Shown here piece by piece: positions 8,602-16,353 of a stretch of 39,347 nt of DNA. Source of the stretch: JANRKN01 sp033763435 (GTDB taxonomy: Bacteria; Planctomycetota; Phycisphaerae; Phycisphaerales; UBA1924); the NCBI GenBank assembly GCA_033763435.1, contig JANRKN010000032.1, forward strand, positions 1 to 39,347, given 5' to 3'. A program made the position numbers and the translations under genes. The notes beneath the pieces are model-generated. The model worked only from the letters and a program-made list of their open reading frames with translations, made no database searches and had not been told where the DNA came from. Position 1 is the stretch's first letter. Every line of letters begins with the position of its first letter.

Positions 8602-8695
8602 GAAGTGAACCGTACCTCAGGGCAAGAGCGCCGCAAGGATTTCAGGGCATTCGAGCGGCGATGGTCCGGCGCGGGTGAGAATTTCCGGACGCGTC

Positions 8696-9085
8696 TCAGA
8701 CCCGGCAGCGCCCCGCAGCGCAGGGATCCGTTCGGCCCGTGAGCCGATAACGGTTGCGGGCGAACCAGCGGTACGCGGCATCGGCGACCGCGCGGACCAC
8801 GGGCCAGCGGGTCCAGGCCAGGAGCCACCCCCAGCCCACGGCGGCGTAAGCCCGTCGGAAGACCTCGACGCCCGTGACGATCGAGCCGTCGGCCTCAATG
8901 CCGTGGATGGCACCAGTGACGGCCTCCATGGTGAGCCCGAAACGAGCAGGATCAAAGTCGGGCGCGGCCAGGTCGAGCATCGCGAGCCGCCCACGGCCCT
9001 TGTCGAGCCGGCGCATGAACCGGGCTTCGCGGACGCAGAGCGGGCAGTCTCCGTCGAAGATGATGGTGAAGGGGCCGGTGGTCAT
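8696..9085 (-). CDS. DCC-family thiol-disulfide oxidoreductase-like protein (DUF393)
   Basis: 129 residues when started at the ATG at 9085; the open frame extends upstream to 9250, but that part is low-complexity and lies inside the neighbouring gene. The N-terminus IIFDGDCPLCVREARFMRRL carries the family signature DGDCPLC, with a thioredoxin-like CxxC (C14, C17). The rest matches the family pattern: LAMLDLAAPDF, a central V-T-GVEVFRRAYAAVGWGW region, and YRWFARNRYRL at the C-terminus before a final Cys-containing tail. Family members are small cytoplasmic proteins presumed to act in thiol redox chemistry; the substrate is unknown. It lies 55 bases downstream of the FMN split-barrel gene, and a redox partnership is only a guess. 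Confidence 0.85.
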   Translation of the reverse strand: MTTGPFTIIFDGDCPLCVREARFMRRLDKGRGRLAMLDLAAPDFDPARFGLTMEAVTGAIHGIEADGSIVTGVEVFRRAYAAVGWGWLLAWTRWPVVRAVADAAYRWFARNRYRLTGRTDPCAAGRCRV

Positions 9086-9140
9086 GGCACGAGATGATTC
9101 GTCGGTCGGGGCGTGTCCGATGCGGGGTGCTTCGGTTGGA

Positions 9141-9752
9141 TCAGGGCGCGAGCCACTCGGATCGTTCGAGCGTGCCGTCGTCGCGATAGGTAAAGCGCGC
9201 GCGGGTATGGCCGGCCGCGGCCAGATGCAGGACGTCGAGCGCCAGCACACGCGTCAGGATCACCGCGAAGTTCACGCGCCCAGGCTCGCTCTCCTCGCGC
9301 GAGGGCAGGCGCCCGCGAACAGACTCGGGCAGGTTGGGATCGAGCGCAGGCCGAACGCTCGAGGGCGCGTGCGGCGCAAGATAGCACCGCCGACTCGACA
9401 CACCCGTTTCGGCCCAGTGAATGTTGGCTTCCGCGGCAGTGGTGATGATCTCGGCGCGGGCGCGGGCGCGGATCTGCAGCTTGGAGTGCGCGTCATAGAA
9501 CACCCACGCGGCCGTCGGCTGCGTGCGCAACTCGTGAACCTTGGGCGAGCGCGCATCGGTGTGCGCGCTGATCTCAAGCCGCGCGGGGTCGGCGCCCCGC
9601 AGCACGACGATGCGTGCCTCGGGAAGGCCTTCGGGGCTGAGCGTCGCGAGCGTGGGCGTGTGGAAGCCGTGCTTCGCGTCGCGCACGCCCCGGACGAGCA
9701 TCGCCCAGGCGTGGTCGAGCACGGCGCCGAGTTCGGCGGGATAGTTCAGCAC
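9141..9752 (-). CDS. Pyridoxamine 5'-phosphate oxidase-family FMN split-barrel protein
   Basis: 203 residues from a GTG at 9752 with no strong ribosome site. Recognisable split-barrel features in order: HTPTLATLSPEGLPEARIVV, then LRGADPARLEISAHTDARSP with KVHELRTQPTAAWVFYD, and the KLQIRARARAEI strand. These include the flavin-phosphate-binding Arg/Thr-Asp-Ser-Lys stretch of the pyridoxamine-oxidase type 2 (Alr4036-like) group. The C-terminal part contains VNFAVILTRVLALDVLHLAA and FTYRDDGTLERSEWLAP, as in that group. It should bind FMN and catalyse or sense a redox reaction. It is not classical PdxH, since length and C-terminus differ. It lies 21 bases downstream of the HD-GYP gene and may be read through from it. 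Confidence 0.85.
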   Translation of the reverse strand: MLNYPAELGAVLDHAWAMLVRGVRDAKHGFHTPTLATLSPEGLPEARIVVLRGADPARLEISAHTDARSPKVHELRTQPTAAWVFYDAHSKLQIRARARAEIITTAAEANIHWAETGVSSRRCYLAPHAPSSVRPALDPNLPESVRGRLPSREESEPGRVNFAVILTRVLALDVLHLAAAGHTRARFTYRDDGTLERSEWLAP

Positions 9753-9773
9753 GCGGGATGGTAGGAGAACCGA

Positions 9774-11348
9774 TCAGGCCGCCTGCGCGGGCACGGCCGG
9801 CGGCTGGGCGGCGCGCGCCTCGCGGGCGATCAGTTCATCAAAGAACGTCAGGTCCAGCGAGAGGAACGCGTCGACCGCCCGAGGATCGAGCTGCGTGCCC
9901 GCGCTCCGCGCAAGCTCGGCAAGGACCTTCTCCCGCGGCATCGCGGCGCGGTACGAACGGCTCGAACTCATCGCGTCGAACGTATCGGCGACGGCGATGA
10001 TCCGCGCGATCTCGGGGATTGATTCGCCCGCGAGCCGGTGCGGATAACCCTTGCCGTCAAGCCGCTCGTGGTGGTGAAGCACGCCGGGCAGAACGTCGGC
10101 CAGGAGCGGGATGCCCGCGAGAATGCGCTGACCGATCTCGGGGTGGCGCTTGATCGACGCAAACTCATCGTCGGTGAGGCGCCCCTGCTTGCAGAGCACG
10201 CTCTCGGGCACGCCGATCTTGCCCACGTCGTGCACGAGGCCCGCGATGCGGACGCGCTCGGCGCGGTCGGCGGGATAGCCCAGCGCCCGCGCGATGCGCT
10301 CGCTGATCGCGGCGACGCGCTCGGAATGGCCGCGCGTGTACGGGTCCTTGGCGTCGATCGACGAGACCAGCGCGTGCAGCGTGCCCAGGAATAGCGAGCG
10401 CTGTTCGGCGAAGAGGCAGGTGTTCTCGAGATACGCATCAAGCGATGCGCCCGCGGCCTCGATGAGCTGCGTGTCGTAGCTGGAGGCCATCGGATCAGCG
10501 CCGCGCTTGTCGGAAGCGAGCATGACGCCCACGACGCCCTCGGCGCGGAAGATCGGGCGCATGATGAGCTGGTAACCGGGAGCGCTCGTCAGCTCGGGCA
10601 GGCCCTCAAGGATTGTCGCGGTGCGCAGGCCCGCGACCGCGCGGGCGCGCAGGCGCAATGCGCCGCGAAGCGTGTGCTCGGCGGGCACCGACCTGCCGCT
10701 GGTGACGCACGCGCCGCGGAGAGGCTCGGGGAGGCTGGGCGCCTCGGCCTCGCTCACGAACACCGCCGCGGTCCAGCCGAAGTTCAGCGTCTCACGCAGA
10801 CGATCACAGACCAGACGTGCGAAATGATCGGGGCGCGTCGGGTCACCCATCGCTCGGCCCAGGGTGTAGAGAAGGTTGGTCGTCTCGTACGAGTCGGTCA
10901 GCTCGCGGGTGAACGAGGCGATCGCAAGGCGCGCCTCATCGAGCTCGGCGCGGTCGGAGAGATCGCGGCGCGCGCTCTCGAGAAGTCGCAGCGTCAGGGG
11001 CGCATGGGCGTCGTCGGCAAGTGCAACGACCCAGCCCGAGGGGCCGGGCCGACGCGACTTGACGGTGACGCCGGAGATCCACGCGAGGATCACGCCGCCC
11101 CGGCGGACAAAGCTGCCGGTGGTGTTGCCGCGGGCGTGATGCAGCTCGAGCGCGGCAACCGCAACCTCTCGCGAGGCTGGGATCGGCAGCGCGGGCTCAC
11201 CCTCGGGGAGTTCTGAGAGCAGTCGGCCCTGCGGGTCGACGGGCCAAGCGGCCAGACCCAGCTCGGCGCATCGGGCGCCGAAGAGATCGGTGTTGCGGTC
11301 GGCGCTGTGGGCGAGCCTGATCTCGGGCACGGGCGGATCTCCAGGCAT
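9774..11348 (-). CDS. HD-GYP domain cyclic-di-GMP phosphodiesterase with N-terminal sensory region
   Basis: 524 residues. Residues of about 1-150 are unrecognised. About 165-320 look GAF-like: LLYTLGRAMGDPTRP, then LRETLNFGWTAAVFVSE, and IMRPIFRAEGVVGVMLASD. About 335-510 are a complete HD-GYP domain: YTRGHSERVAAISERIA, HDVGKIGVPE (H373, D374, K377), LTDDEFASIKRHPEIGQRIL, HHERLDGKGYP (H426, GYP at 434-436), and AVADTFDAMSSSRSYRAAMP. All metal-binding and GYP residues are kept, so hydrolysis of c-di-GMP to pGpG/GMP is expected in the cytoplasm. It starts only 9 bases after the stop of a single-domain response regulator, forming an operon. Its closeness to a pilus locus whose ATPase has MshEN-like motifs suggests a regulatory target. 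Confidence 0.92.
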   Translation of the reverse strand: MPGDPPVPEIRLAHSADRNTDLFGARCAELGLAAWPVDPQGRLLSELPEGEPALPIPASREVAVAALELHHARGNTTGSFVRRGGVILAWISGVTVKSRRPGPSGWVVALADDAHAPLTLRLLESARRDLSDRAELDEARLAIASFTRELTDSYETTNLLYTLGRAMGDPTRPDHFARLVCDRLRETLNFGWTAAVFVSEAEAPSLPEPLRGACVTSGRSVPAEHTLRGALRLRARAVAGLRTATILEGLPELTSAPGYQLIMRPIFRAEGVVGVMLASDKRGADPMASSYDTQLIEAAGASLDAYLENTCLFAEQRSLFLGTLHALVSSIDAKDPYTRGHSERVAAISERIARALGYPADRAERVRIAGLVHDVGKIGVPESVLCKQGRLTDDEFASIKRHPEIGQRILAGIPLLADVLPGVLHHHERLDGKGYPHRLAGESIPEIARIIAVADTFDAMSSSRSYRAAMPREKVLAELARSAGTQLDPRAVDAFLSLDLTFFDELIAREARAAQPPAVPAQAA

Positions 11349-11357
11349 GGGACGGGA

Positions 11358-11753
11358 TCAGGCTGCGATCGCCGCGGGGGGCGAACGGAGCAGCGCCTCG
11401 GCGCGCTCGAGCAGTTCGCGCGCGGAGAAGGGCTTGGGAAGAACGGTGGTGATGCGAGTACGCGCGAGACGCTCGGGATCGACGGCATGGCCGCGCGCGG
11501 TCAGCATGATGACCGGGACATTCGCAAGTGCGGGTCGCTCGGCGAGCGCGCAGGCCAGGTCGAGCCCCGACATCTCGGGCATCTGAAAGTCGGTGATGAC
11601 CAGGTCGGGGCGCTCGAGCTCGGCGCAGCGGAGCGCTTCGGCGCCGTCAGCGGCCTCGGTCACGGTGTGGCCCGCGCCCCGCAGGCGCGCCGCGACGACA
11701 AGCCGGATGTGCGGCTCATCGTCACAGATCAGGATTCGCGCAGACTGCGACAT
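11358..11753 (-). CDS. CheY-like single-domain response regulator
   Basis: 131 residues from the ATG at 11753, chosen because GGGAGGCGGA lies directly upstream; a longer frame adds 11 unlikely residues. The whole protein is one receiver domain: acidic pocket ICDDE, phospho-acceptor Asp in VITDFQMPEMSGLDL (D55), MLTARG (T85) and LPKPFSA (K107). There is no output domain. It is followed after 9 bases by the HD-GYP phosphodiesterase, a split version of the common receiver-HD-GYP fusion, so it probably controls that enzyme. No kinase is adjacent. The nearest histidine kinase is at the far upstream end of the pilus locus (22958-24622), same strand. Confidence 0.93.
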   Translation of the reverse strand: MSQSARILICDDEPHIRLVVAARLRGAGHTVTEAADGAEALRCAELERPDLVITDFQMPEMSGLDLACALAERPALANVPVIMLTARGHAVDPERLARTRITTVLPKPFSARELLERAEALLRSPPAAIAA

Positions 11754-11918
11754 TCCGCCTCCCATCCCGCACCTCCCAACAGCCACGGACGGAACAGCGT
11801 CATCGGCAACCTGTGCCGCACTCCCGAGGGCCGGGCGACACGCCCACCCGGCGCGCGGCGGGCGGGCCCGCTCAGGCGGCTTTCCCCGCGCGACCGGCCC
11901 GGTTCTCGGACGGCGCGG

Positions 11919-13187
11919 TCAGTCGACGACACGCTCGAGCGAGCCCGCGACCGGGGCGAAGTCGGCGCCGGTCGTGAAGCCCGTGGGTGTGATCGTGGTC
12001 AACTGGGCTCGGAGATGAACGGTGCCGCTGACGGCAACGCTGCCGCCGACGAGCATCGAGCCGATGACCGCGGAGTTGCCTCGGACCTGAGCGTTGCCTG
12101 AGACGTAGACGACGCCGCGAATGAGGTTCGAATAGGAGTCGGCGGTGTCGGCGTCAGAGGAGCCCTGGTACGGAGTGGACACGGGATTGAAGTTGACGCC
12201 AAAGGACGTCTCGCGGAGCTCAGTGGCATCGGGCTGCATGTCGAGCTCGCCCTGCAGCAGCAGCGCGGGCAAGCCGGGCGCGGCGGGCTCCCAGTTGACG
12301 CAGCCCGCGATCGTGAGACGGTTGACGTTGATAAGCACCAGCGTCGCGGCGATGCGCGAGTCGCGGATCGTGAGGTCATTGCCGCCCGCATCGATGACGT
12401 AGATGCCCGAGGCGTCGGCAACGCCGTAGGCGCCCGCGCCGGGGGAGATCACTCGGCGCTGGATGGTTCGGCTGGGGATCGACGTGATGTTCACGGCCGT
12501 GCCGAGCGCACGATAACGCTCGAAGATGTCGACAGCGGGCATGGTGCGCAGGCCCGCGTTCGCGCGCGTGCCGCCTGAGTAGGTTGATCCGGTGATCGAT
12601 CCCGCGGCGTAAACGGCGGCGGCAACGGTCGAGGACGACGCGGTCACGCTTGAATCAGAGCCCAGCACGCCGAAGGTCCCTGCGTCGGGCGCGGACCAGC
12701 CGCGGACGACCGCCGAGCTGATCGTCATCGCGCCGACGGAGTGCAGCGCGCTGGTGAGCGCATCGATCGGCGTGCCCGCGGGGGTCAGCTCGATGCGGTA
12801 TCGCTGTCGCGCGGCACCCGCGACAGCCTCGGACTCGAGCACGATCGGCGCGGAGAGATCCGTCGAGATCGCGCCGCCCGCGGGGCTCTGCGCGATCACC
12901 ACGGAGACCGCCTGCGACGCGCCGGCGCCGGTCGGAAACTTGCCCAGCACGCCGCTGCTCGCGACGCTGGCTCGCCAGGGCGCCGCATTCACGAGACGCT
13001 GCACCCCGATCTCAAGCGCCCCCAGCGCCTCGGCCCGCGCCCGCGACGCCGACTCTTCGGCAACCCGGACCTCGCGCTCACGCCGGAGCGCTGCCAGTGC
13101 ACCCAGCGCCATCACGGTCGCAAGAAGCACGATCGAAAGCACCACGGCATAGGCCGAACCGCGGCGATGCCGATAGCGCGGGCTCAT
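11919..13187 (-). CDS. GspK/PilX-like pilus-tip protein with repeat-rich C-terminus
   Basis: 422 residues; the ATG overlaps the stop of the upstream pseudopilin gene by 4 bases. After a short basic leader (MSPRYRHRRGSAYAVVLS), residues of about 12-35 form one hydrophobic helix, followed by an Ala/Arg/Glu-rich amphipathic helix (REREVRVAEESASRARAEAL) as in PilX/GspK proteins. It lacks the F-T-L-E prepilin signature. The last ~200 residues look like short beta turns with repeated small-residue patterns, such as GIYVIDAGGNDLTIRDSRI, VLINVNRLTIAG and VYVSGNAQVRGNSAVIGS, suggesting a beta-helix or bactofilin-like stack. It is last in the pilus transcription order, where GspK sits in type II systems. 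Identification rests on position, N-terminal helix and size, so it is tentative. Confidence 0.6.
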   Translation of the reverse strand: MSPRYRHRRGSAYAVVLSIVLLATVMALGALAALRREREVRVAEESASRARAEALGALEIGVQRLVNAAPWRASVASSGVLGKFPTGAGASQAVSVVIAQSPAGGAISTDLSAPIVLESEAVAGAARQRYRIELTPAGTPIDALTSALHSVGAMTISSAVVRGWSAPDAGTFGVLGSDSSVTASSSTVAAAVYAAGSITGSTYSGGTRANAGLRTMPAVDIFERYRALGTAVNITSIPSRTIQRRVISPGAGAYGVADASGIYVIDAGGNDLTIRDSRIAATLVLINVNRLTIAGCVNWEPAAPGLPALLLQGELDMQPDATELRETSFGVNFNPVSTPYQGSSDADTADSYSNLIRGVVYVSGNAQVRGNSAVIGSMLVGGSVAVSGTVHLRAQLTTITPTGFTTGADFAPVAGSLERVVD

Positions 13188-13708
13188 CGCGGCGACTCCT
13201 CGGCCAGCCGTGATCGCACGCCCGACAACTGCGCTACGACACGCCCGTCGCGCTCGACCGTCACCGTGACGCGAAGCAGACCCTGATCGGTCAGGCTCGC
13301 GGCAAGGTCCGCCGGGCTCACTCGTTCGATCGATACGCGCCTGACCCAGCCCTTGCCGACGCCCGGCGTTTCGAGGCCCTCGCGCGTACGCGGCACGCCT
13401 CCGGAGACGGACGGGTCGGTCAGATTCAGATAGTCGTCCACGTCATCGAACGCCGCGCGCGTGCCGGCCGTCGTCTCTCCGGCCTCGGGCCCGAGCGTGA
13501 CGGTCTTGGCGGCGAGGTCCTCGCAGTAGCGCCGGGCAAGGATCTCGCTCAGCAGGTCAGAGGCCAGAAGCTGCGCCAAGGCGCGCTCGCCGGCGCTCGC
13601 GCGGGCGCGACCGATCGAGCCCACGGTGTTGATGACGGCGATCGCAAGCCCGCCCACGATCGCGACGGAGACCACGGCCTCGATGATGGAAATGCCCCGG
13701 CGGATCAC
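13184..13708 (-). CDS. Type IV prepilin-like minor pseudopilin (GspI/PilV-like)
   Basis: 174 residues with the prepilin N-terminus MIRRG|ISIIEAVVSVAIVGGL. The leader is only five residues, with Gly at -1 and Glu at +5, followed by the hydrophobic assembly helix to about residue 27. It continues as an Ala-rich helix (ASAGERALAQLLASDLLSEIL) and a soluble domain with DDVDDYLNLTDPSV and a V-TVTVERDGRVVAQLSG strand pair. It overlaps both neighbours by 4 bases and is co-translated with them. Order after a PilW/GspJ-like gene and before a GspK-like one suggests the GspI/PilV role in a tip complex of minor pilins. The class of protein is firm; the exact subunit name is not. Confidence 0.82.
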   Translation of the reverse strand: MIRRGISIIEAVVSVAIVGGLAIAVINTVGSIGRARASAGERALAQLLASDLLSEILARRYCEDLAAKTVTLGPEAGETTAGTRAAFDDVDDYLNLTDPSVSGGVPRTREGLETPGVGKGWVRRVSIERVSPADLAASLTDQGLLRVTVTVERDGRVVAQLSGVRSRLAEESPR

Positions 13709-14814
13709 GGCGCGTACTCCGGCCTGCCCGGGAGCGCGACGGAAAGCTCGCGCGCGATGCCGTCGCCCAGAGTGACGGAGAGAACCACCCGGCGCGCACG
13801 CTGAACGGTGCGTGCGACCGCGGGCGCGGGGCGCGTGATCCGGCCCCAGACTTCGTAGTTCATCGAACCGTCGGACACGACCGTCCAGGACGATCCGCTG
13901 CTGGTGGTGGTCGCGATGTTCGCGTAGTCGTCGGGGATGCCCGTGGTGCTGTAGCGTGCGCGCGAGCCACCCAGCACGGCCGGGTTGATGAGAATCGCCG
14001 CCAGCTCACCCGGCACAAAGCTCGCGGAGCTCGGGAGGGGGACGTTCGTGTAGGCGCTCGTGGCGGAGAGCACGGTCTCCAGGAGCGTGGCGCTGGCGAG
14101 CGCGGAGCCGGTTGCGCGGCGCGTCGCCGACGAGGCACGGTATAGCTCGACGCGGAGTGTGCCCAGTGAGAGCAGCGAGTATCGCAGCTCAAGGCGCACG
14201 CGCGTGACGCGCCACGAGATCACGTCGGGCGGAAGCCACGCGGTGAAGACCTGCTGGATCTGATTGCCGCCGGTGAAGGCCATCTCGAGCGCGGTGGCGC
14301 CGTTGTACGCCGCGAGGAGCTGCTCGGCGCCCTCGACGGGCGCTCCGGGTTCGCCGGGATCGGTCTCGGACTGAGTCTCCCAGCGGACGGCAAAGTCCTG
14401 CGCGTTCTCCACGACGGTGCGGGCCTCGCCGCCGTTGATGGTCATCGTCACAGGCGCACCGGCCGACCAGCGGACGGTGAGCGACTCTGGCGCGGCGTCG
14501 CCATCGCGGTCGGGGACGGTGAAGGTCAGCGCGCGGAACGCCTCGCGGCCCTGCGCGTCGGTGAAGCGCTGAGGTGATGGCGAGAGATCGCGCACCGTCG
14601 ACGCGACGACCAGATCCCCGGCGAGCGACTCGAGCGCTGACGCGGCGCGCGCGGCATTGGCGTGGGCATCGGCGAGCGATTCGCGCTCGGTGGGGATGGC
14701 GCGCCCCAAGAGAGTGAGGACCGAGGCGAGGGCGATCATCACCAGCGCCATCACGGAGAGCGAGACGGTGACCTCGATCAGCGTGAAAGCGCGCGGATGC
14801 GCCGCGCGGGTCAT
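13705..14814 (-). CDS. Type IV prepilin-like protein (PilW/GspJ-like), enlarged
   Basis: 369 residues, longer than a usual GspJ (about 200). The prepilin signal is TRAAHPRA|FTLIEVTVSLSVMALV, with Ala at -1 and Glu at +5, followed by the assembly helix. A helical stretch (LADAHANAARAASALESLAG) precedes a PilW/GspJ-like region with ALTFTVPDRDGD and TVRWSAG. The insert of about residues 180-320 contains VFTAWLPPDVISWRVTRVRL, then LRVELYRASSATRRATGS and PGELAAILINPAVLG. It reads as an extra beta-sandwich that ordinary GspJ lacks. The C-terminus ends in RRVVLSVTLGDGIARELSVA. It overlaps both neighbours by 4 bases. The insert might be a surface-exposed adhesion or tip module. Confidence 0.78.
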   Translation of the reverse strand: MTRAAHPRAFTLIEVTVSLSVMALVMIALASVLTLLGRAIPTERESLADAHANAARAASALESLAGDLVVASTVRDLSPSPQRFTDAQGREAFRALTFTVPDRDGDAAPESLTVRWSAGAPVTMTINGGEARTVVENAQDFAVRWETQSETDPGEPGAPVEGAEQLLAAYNGATALEMAFTGGNQIQQVFTAWLPPDVISWRVTRVRLELRYSLLSLGTLRVELYRASSATRRATGSALASATLLETVLSATSAYTNVPLPSSASFVPGELAAILINPAVLGGSRARYSTTGIPDDYANIATTTSSGSSWTVVSDGSMNYEVWGRITRPAPAVARTVQRARRVVLSVTLGDGIARELSVALPGRPEYAP

Positions 14815-15521
14815 GGCGTGCCCCCGACCTGAAGTGAACCGATGGGTGTGTCGAGTCGGATCACGTCGCCGCCGGTGAGCAGTTCGAGTTCGAGATCGGT
14901 GGTCGTGGGGGCGGTGATGTCGTCGGCCTCGTCATTGTCGGCAGGCGGCAGCTCATCGGCCGCGATCGGATCGAGTGCGGTGCGGGTCACCGCGCCGATG
15001 GAGACCGCGCCGCGGTCTTTCTCGATGGTGATGCTGATGGAGTACTTGCCGCGCGACAGAACGACGATGCCGCCGCGATCAGGCGCGCCGAAGCCGTTGA
15101 AGATGATCTCATCAGCACCGCCGAGGTCCAGGCGTGACAGGCTCGCGCCGTGCGTCGCGGTGAGCATGCCGGTACGCGAGGTTGAGGCGAGGTCAATCGC
15201 GACCTCGGCCCCAGTGGGGCTTGGAGCGGCATCGATCGACGTCAGGCCTTCCTGAACGCGGGCCGCGCGCTCGCCGTCCTGGGGCATGATCGAGTATTGA
15301 TCGCGATCGATATCGAAGACAATGCGGTAGGACATGCTGGTCGATGCGGCGCGGGCGCGGACAAGGTTCAAGTCCGCCGCGAGACGCCTCGCCTCGGCGA
15401 GCAGTTGGCGTCTGTCGGCGCTCTCGACCAGCCGCGGCACCCCCACAGCCGCGACGACACCGACGAGCACGATCACGAGGATCGTCTCCAGCAGCGTGAA
15501 GGCTCGGCGCGAGCGCGGCAT
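14811..15521 (-). CDS. Type IV prepilin-like minor pseudopilin (GspH/FimT-like)
   Basis: 236 residues. Leader MPRSRRA|FTLLETILVIVLVGVVAAVG, with Ala at -1 and Glu at +5, then VPRLVESADRRQLLAEARRL and AADLNLVRARAASTSMSYRI, the GspH/FimT helix pattern. The C-terminal ~130 residues hold strands such as RIVFDIDRDQYSIM and GIVVLSRGKYSISITIEKD and an Asp/Glu-rich segment before the end. GAGGG lies about 8 bases before the ATG, directly after the hairpin at 15541-15578. It begins the tightly overlapping minor-pseudopilin block. The family assignment is good; whether it primes pilus assembly like GspH is inferred. Confidence 0.82.
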   Translation of the reverse strand: MPRSRRAFTLLETILVIVLVGVVAAVGVPRLVESADRRQLLAEARRLAADLNLVRARAASTSMSYRIVFDIDRDQYSIMPQDGERAARVQEGLTSIDAAPSPTGAEVAIDLASTSRTGMLTATHGASLSRLDLGGADEIIFNGFGAPDRGGIVVLSRGKYSISITIEKDRGAVSIGAVTRTALDPIAADELPPADNDEADDITAPTTTDLELELLTGGDVIRLDTPIGSLQVGGTP

Positions 15522-15540
15522 GGCGGGTCCCTCATCAACA

Positions 15541-15578
15541 CCGCCCCGAGGCGCGCTGTGTCGGGCGCATCGGGGCGG
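15541..15578 (-). promoter_or_regulatory. Stem-loop between the major and minor pseudopilin genes
   Basis: CCGCCCCGA (15541-15549) pairs perfectly with TCGGGGCGG (15570-15578). An inner GCGC/GCGC helix follows across one mismatch, capped by a 10-base loop. It lies in the 163-base gap after the major pseudopilin stop and ends about 20 bases before the next start, leaving the GAGGG ribosome site free. No T-run follows on the minus strand, so it is more likely a partial terminator, processing site or 3' stabiliser than a full stop. Confidence 0.55.
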
Positions 15579-15684
15579 CGTGGTTCGACGGTTGTCACTC
15601 GATCGCGGTCGGCGCCTGCGTCATGCTCGCTTGCCCTCCCCCGACCTCGACCGACTGGGTCGCGACCGGGTCAGGACCGGAGCC

Positions 15685-16179
15685 TCAATAGCCTGAGTAC
15701 GGGTTACCGCGCGAGTCGTTGCCTGAGGCGTTCGGCGTGATGCGCCCCGTGGTCTCGTTGTAGATCCACGCGACGCCCGAGCCAGCCGCGGCGGCGACAC
15801 CCGACGCGCCGCGGTTCTCACCAACGGGCATGGGCGGAATCGCGCGGAGATACGGGCCGTAGACGAACGCGCCGGTGCGCGTCGCGGAGGTGTTGCCCTG
15901 ACCGTCGGTGTACTGGGTCATCTCCTCGACGAACGTCGCGGCTTCAGGGAAGCGCCCCTGCTCCTGGTAGTAGAGCTCGACGGCGTTGCGGAGCACCGAG
16001 AGGTTCGCGGCGAGCGAGTTCTCAGCGGCGCCCGTCGCGCCACGGCTCATGCGCGGGATTGCGATCGCGGCGATGATGCCGATGATCACAACCACCACGA
16101 CCAGCTCGATCAGGCTGAACGCCTTGGACCGAGAGCCGCCCATCACGCCCATCCGACCGAACATGGGAACAGAAAGCAT
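15685..16179 (-). CDS. gspG: Major pseudopilin, GspG/type IV pilin-like
   Basis: 164 residues when started at the ATG at 16179, preceded by GAGGGAC; an ATG 15 bases further up has no ribosome site. The prepilin leader is 20 residues, ending SRSKA|FSLIELVVVVVIIGIIAAIA. Ala is at -1, Glu at +5, and IPRMSRG ends the helix as in GspG. The soluble part has the GspG plan: SLAANLSVLRNAVELYYQEQ, GRFPEAATFVEEMTQYTD, YLRAIPPMPVG and a final GVAWIYNETTGRITPN strand. It is probably the main structural subunit of the pilus or pseudopilus. It is separated by 160-170 bases from genes on both sides, unlike the overlapping genes around it, which fits its own expression control. Confidence 0.9.
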   Translation of the reverse strand: MLSVPMFGRMGVMGGSRSKAFSLIELVVVVVIIGIIAAIAIPRMSRGATGAAENSLAANLSVLRNAVELYYQEQGRFPEAATFVEEMTQYTDGQGNTSATRTGAFVYGPYLRAIPPMPVGENRGASGVAAAAGSGVAWIYNETTGRITPNASGNDSRGNPYSGY

Positions 16180-16353
16180 TGGCACGTCCCTCATGACAGA
16201 CCCACAGCGCGCTTCGGCCGCACCGACCGCTCCGCACAGGGCCTCATCTATGGTCGGACGTTGTCCCCGCGGGCTTCACCCGGCCTCACCCCCAAGTGCG
16301 GGATCGGCAGGGTCTGGGTCGTCATAAACGGAACGCACCGACTCGCGCGAGAG

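Noticed and set aside
11770..11870. Possible c-di-GMP-I (GEMM) riboswitch before the receiver/HD-GYP operon, suggested by GGTTGCCGATG and GGGGAAAGCC on the minus strand
   Set aside because: The 5' strand needed to pair with TTGCCG (CGGCAA) and the GCAAAGCC core are missing, and no GNRA-capped hairpin is present; the match is likely chance.
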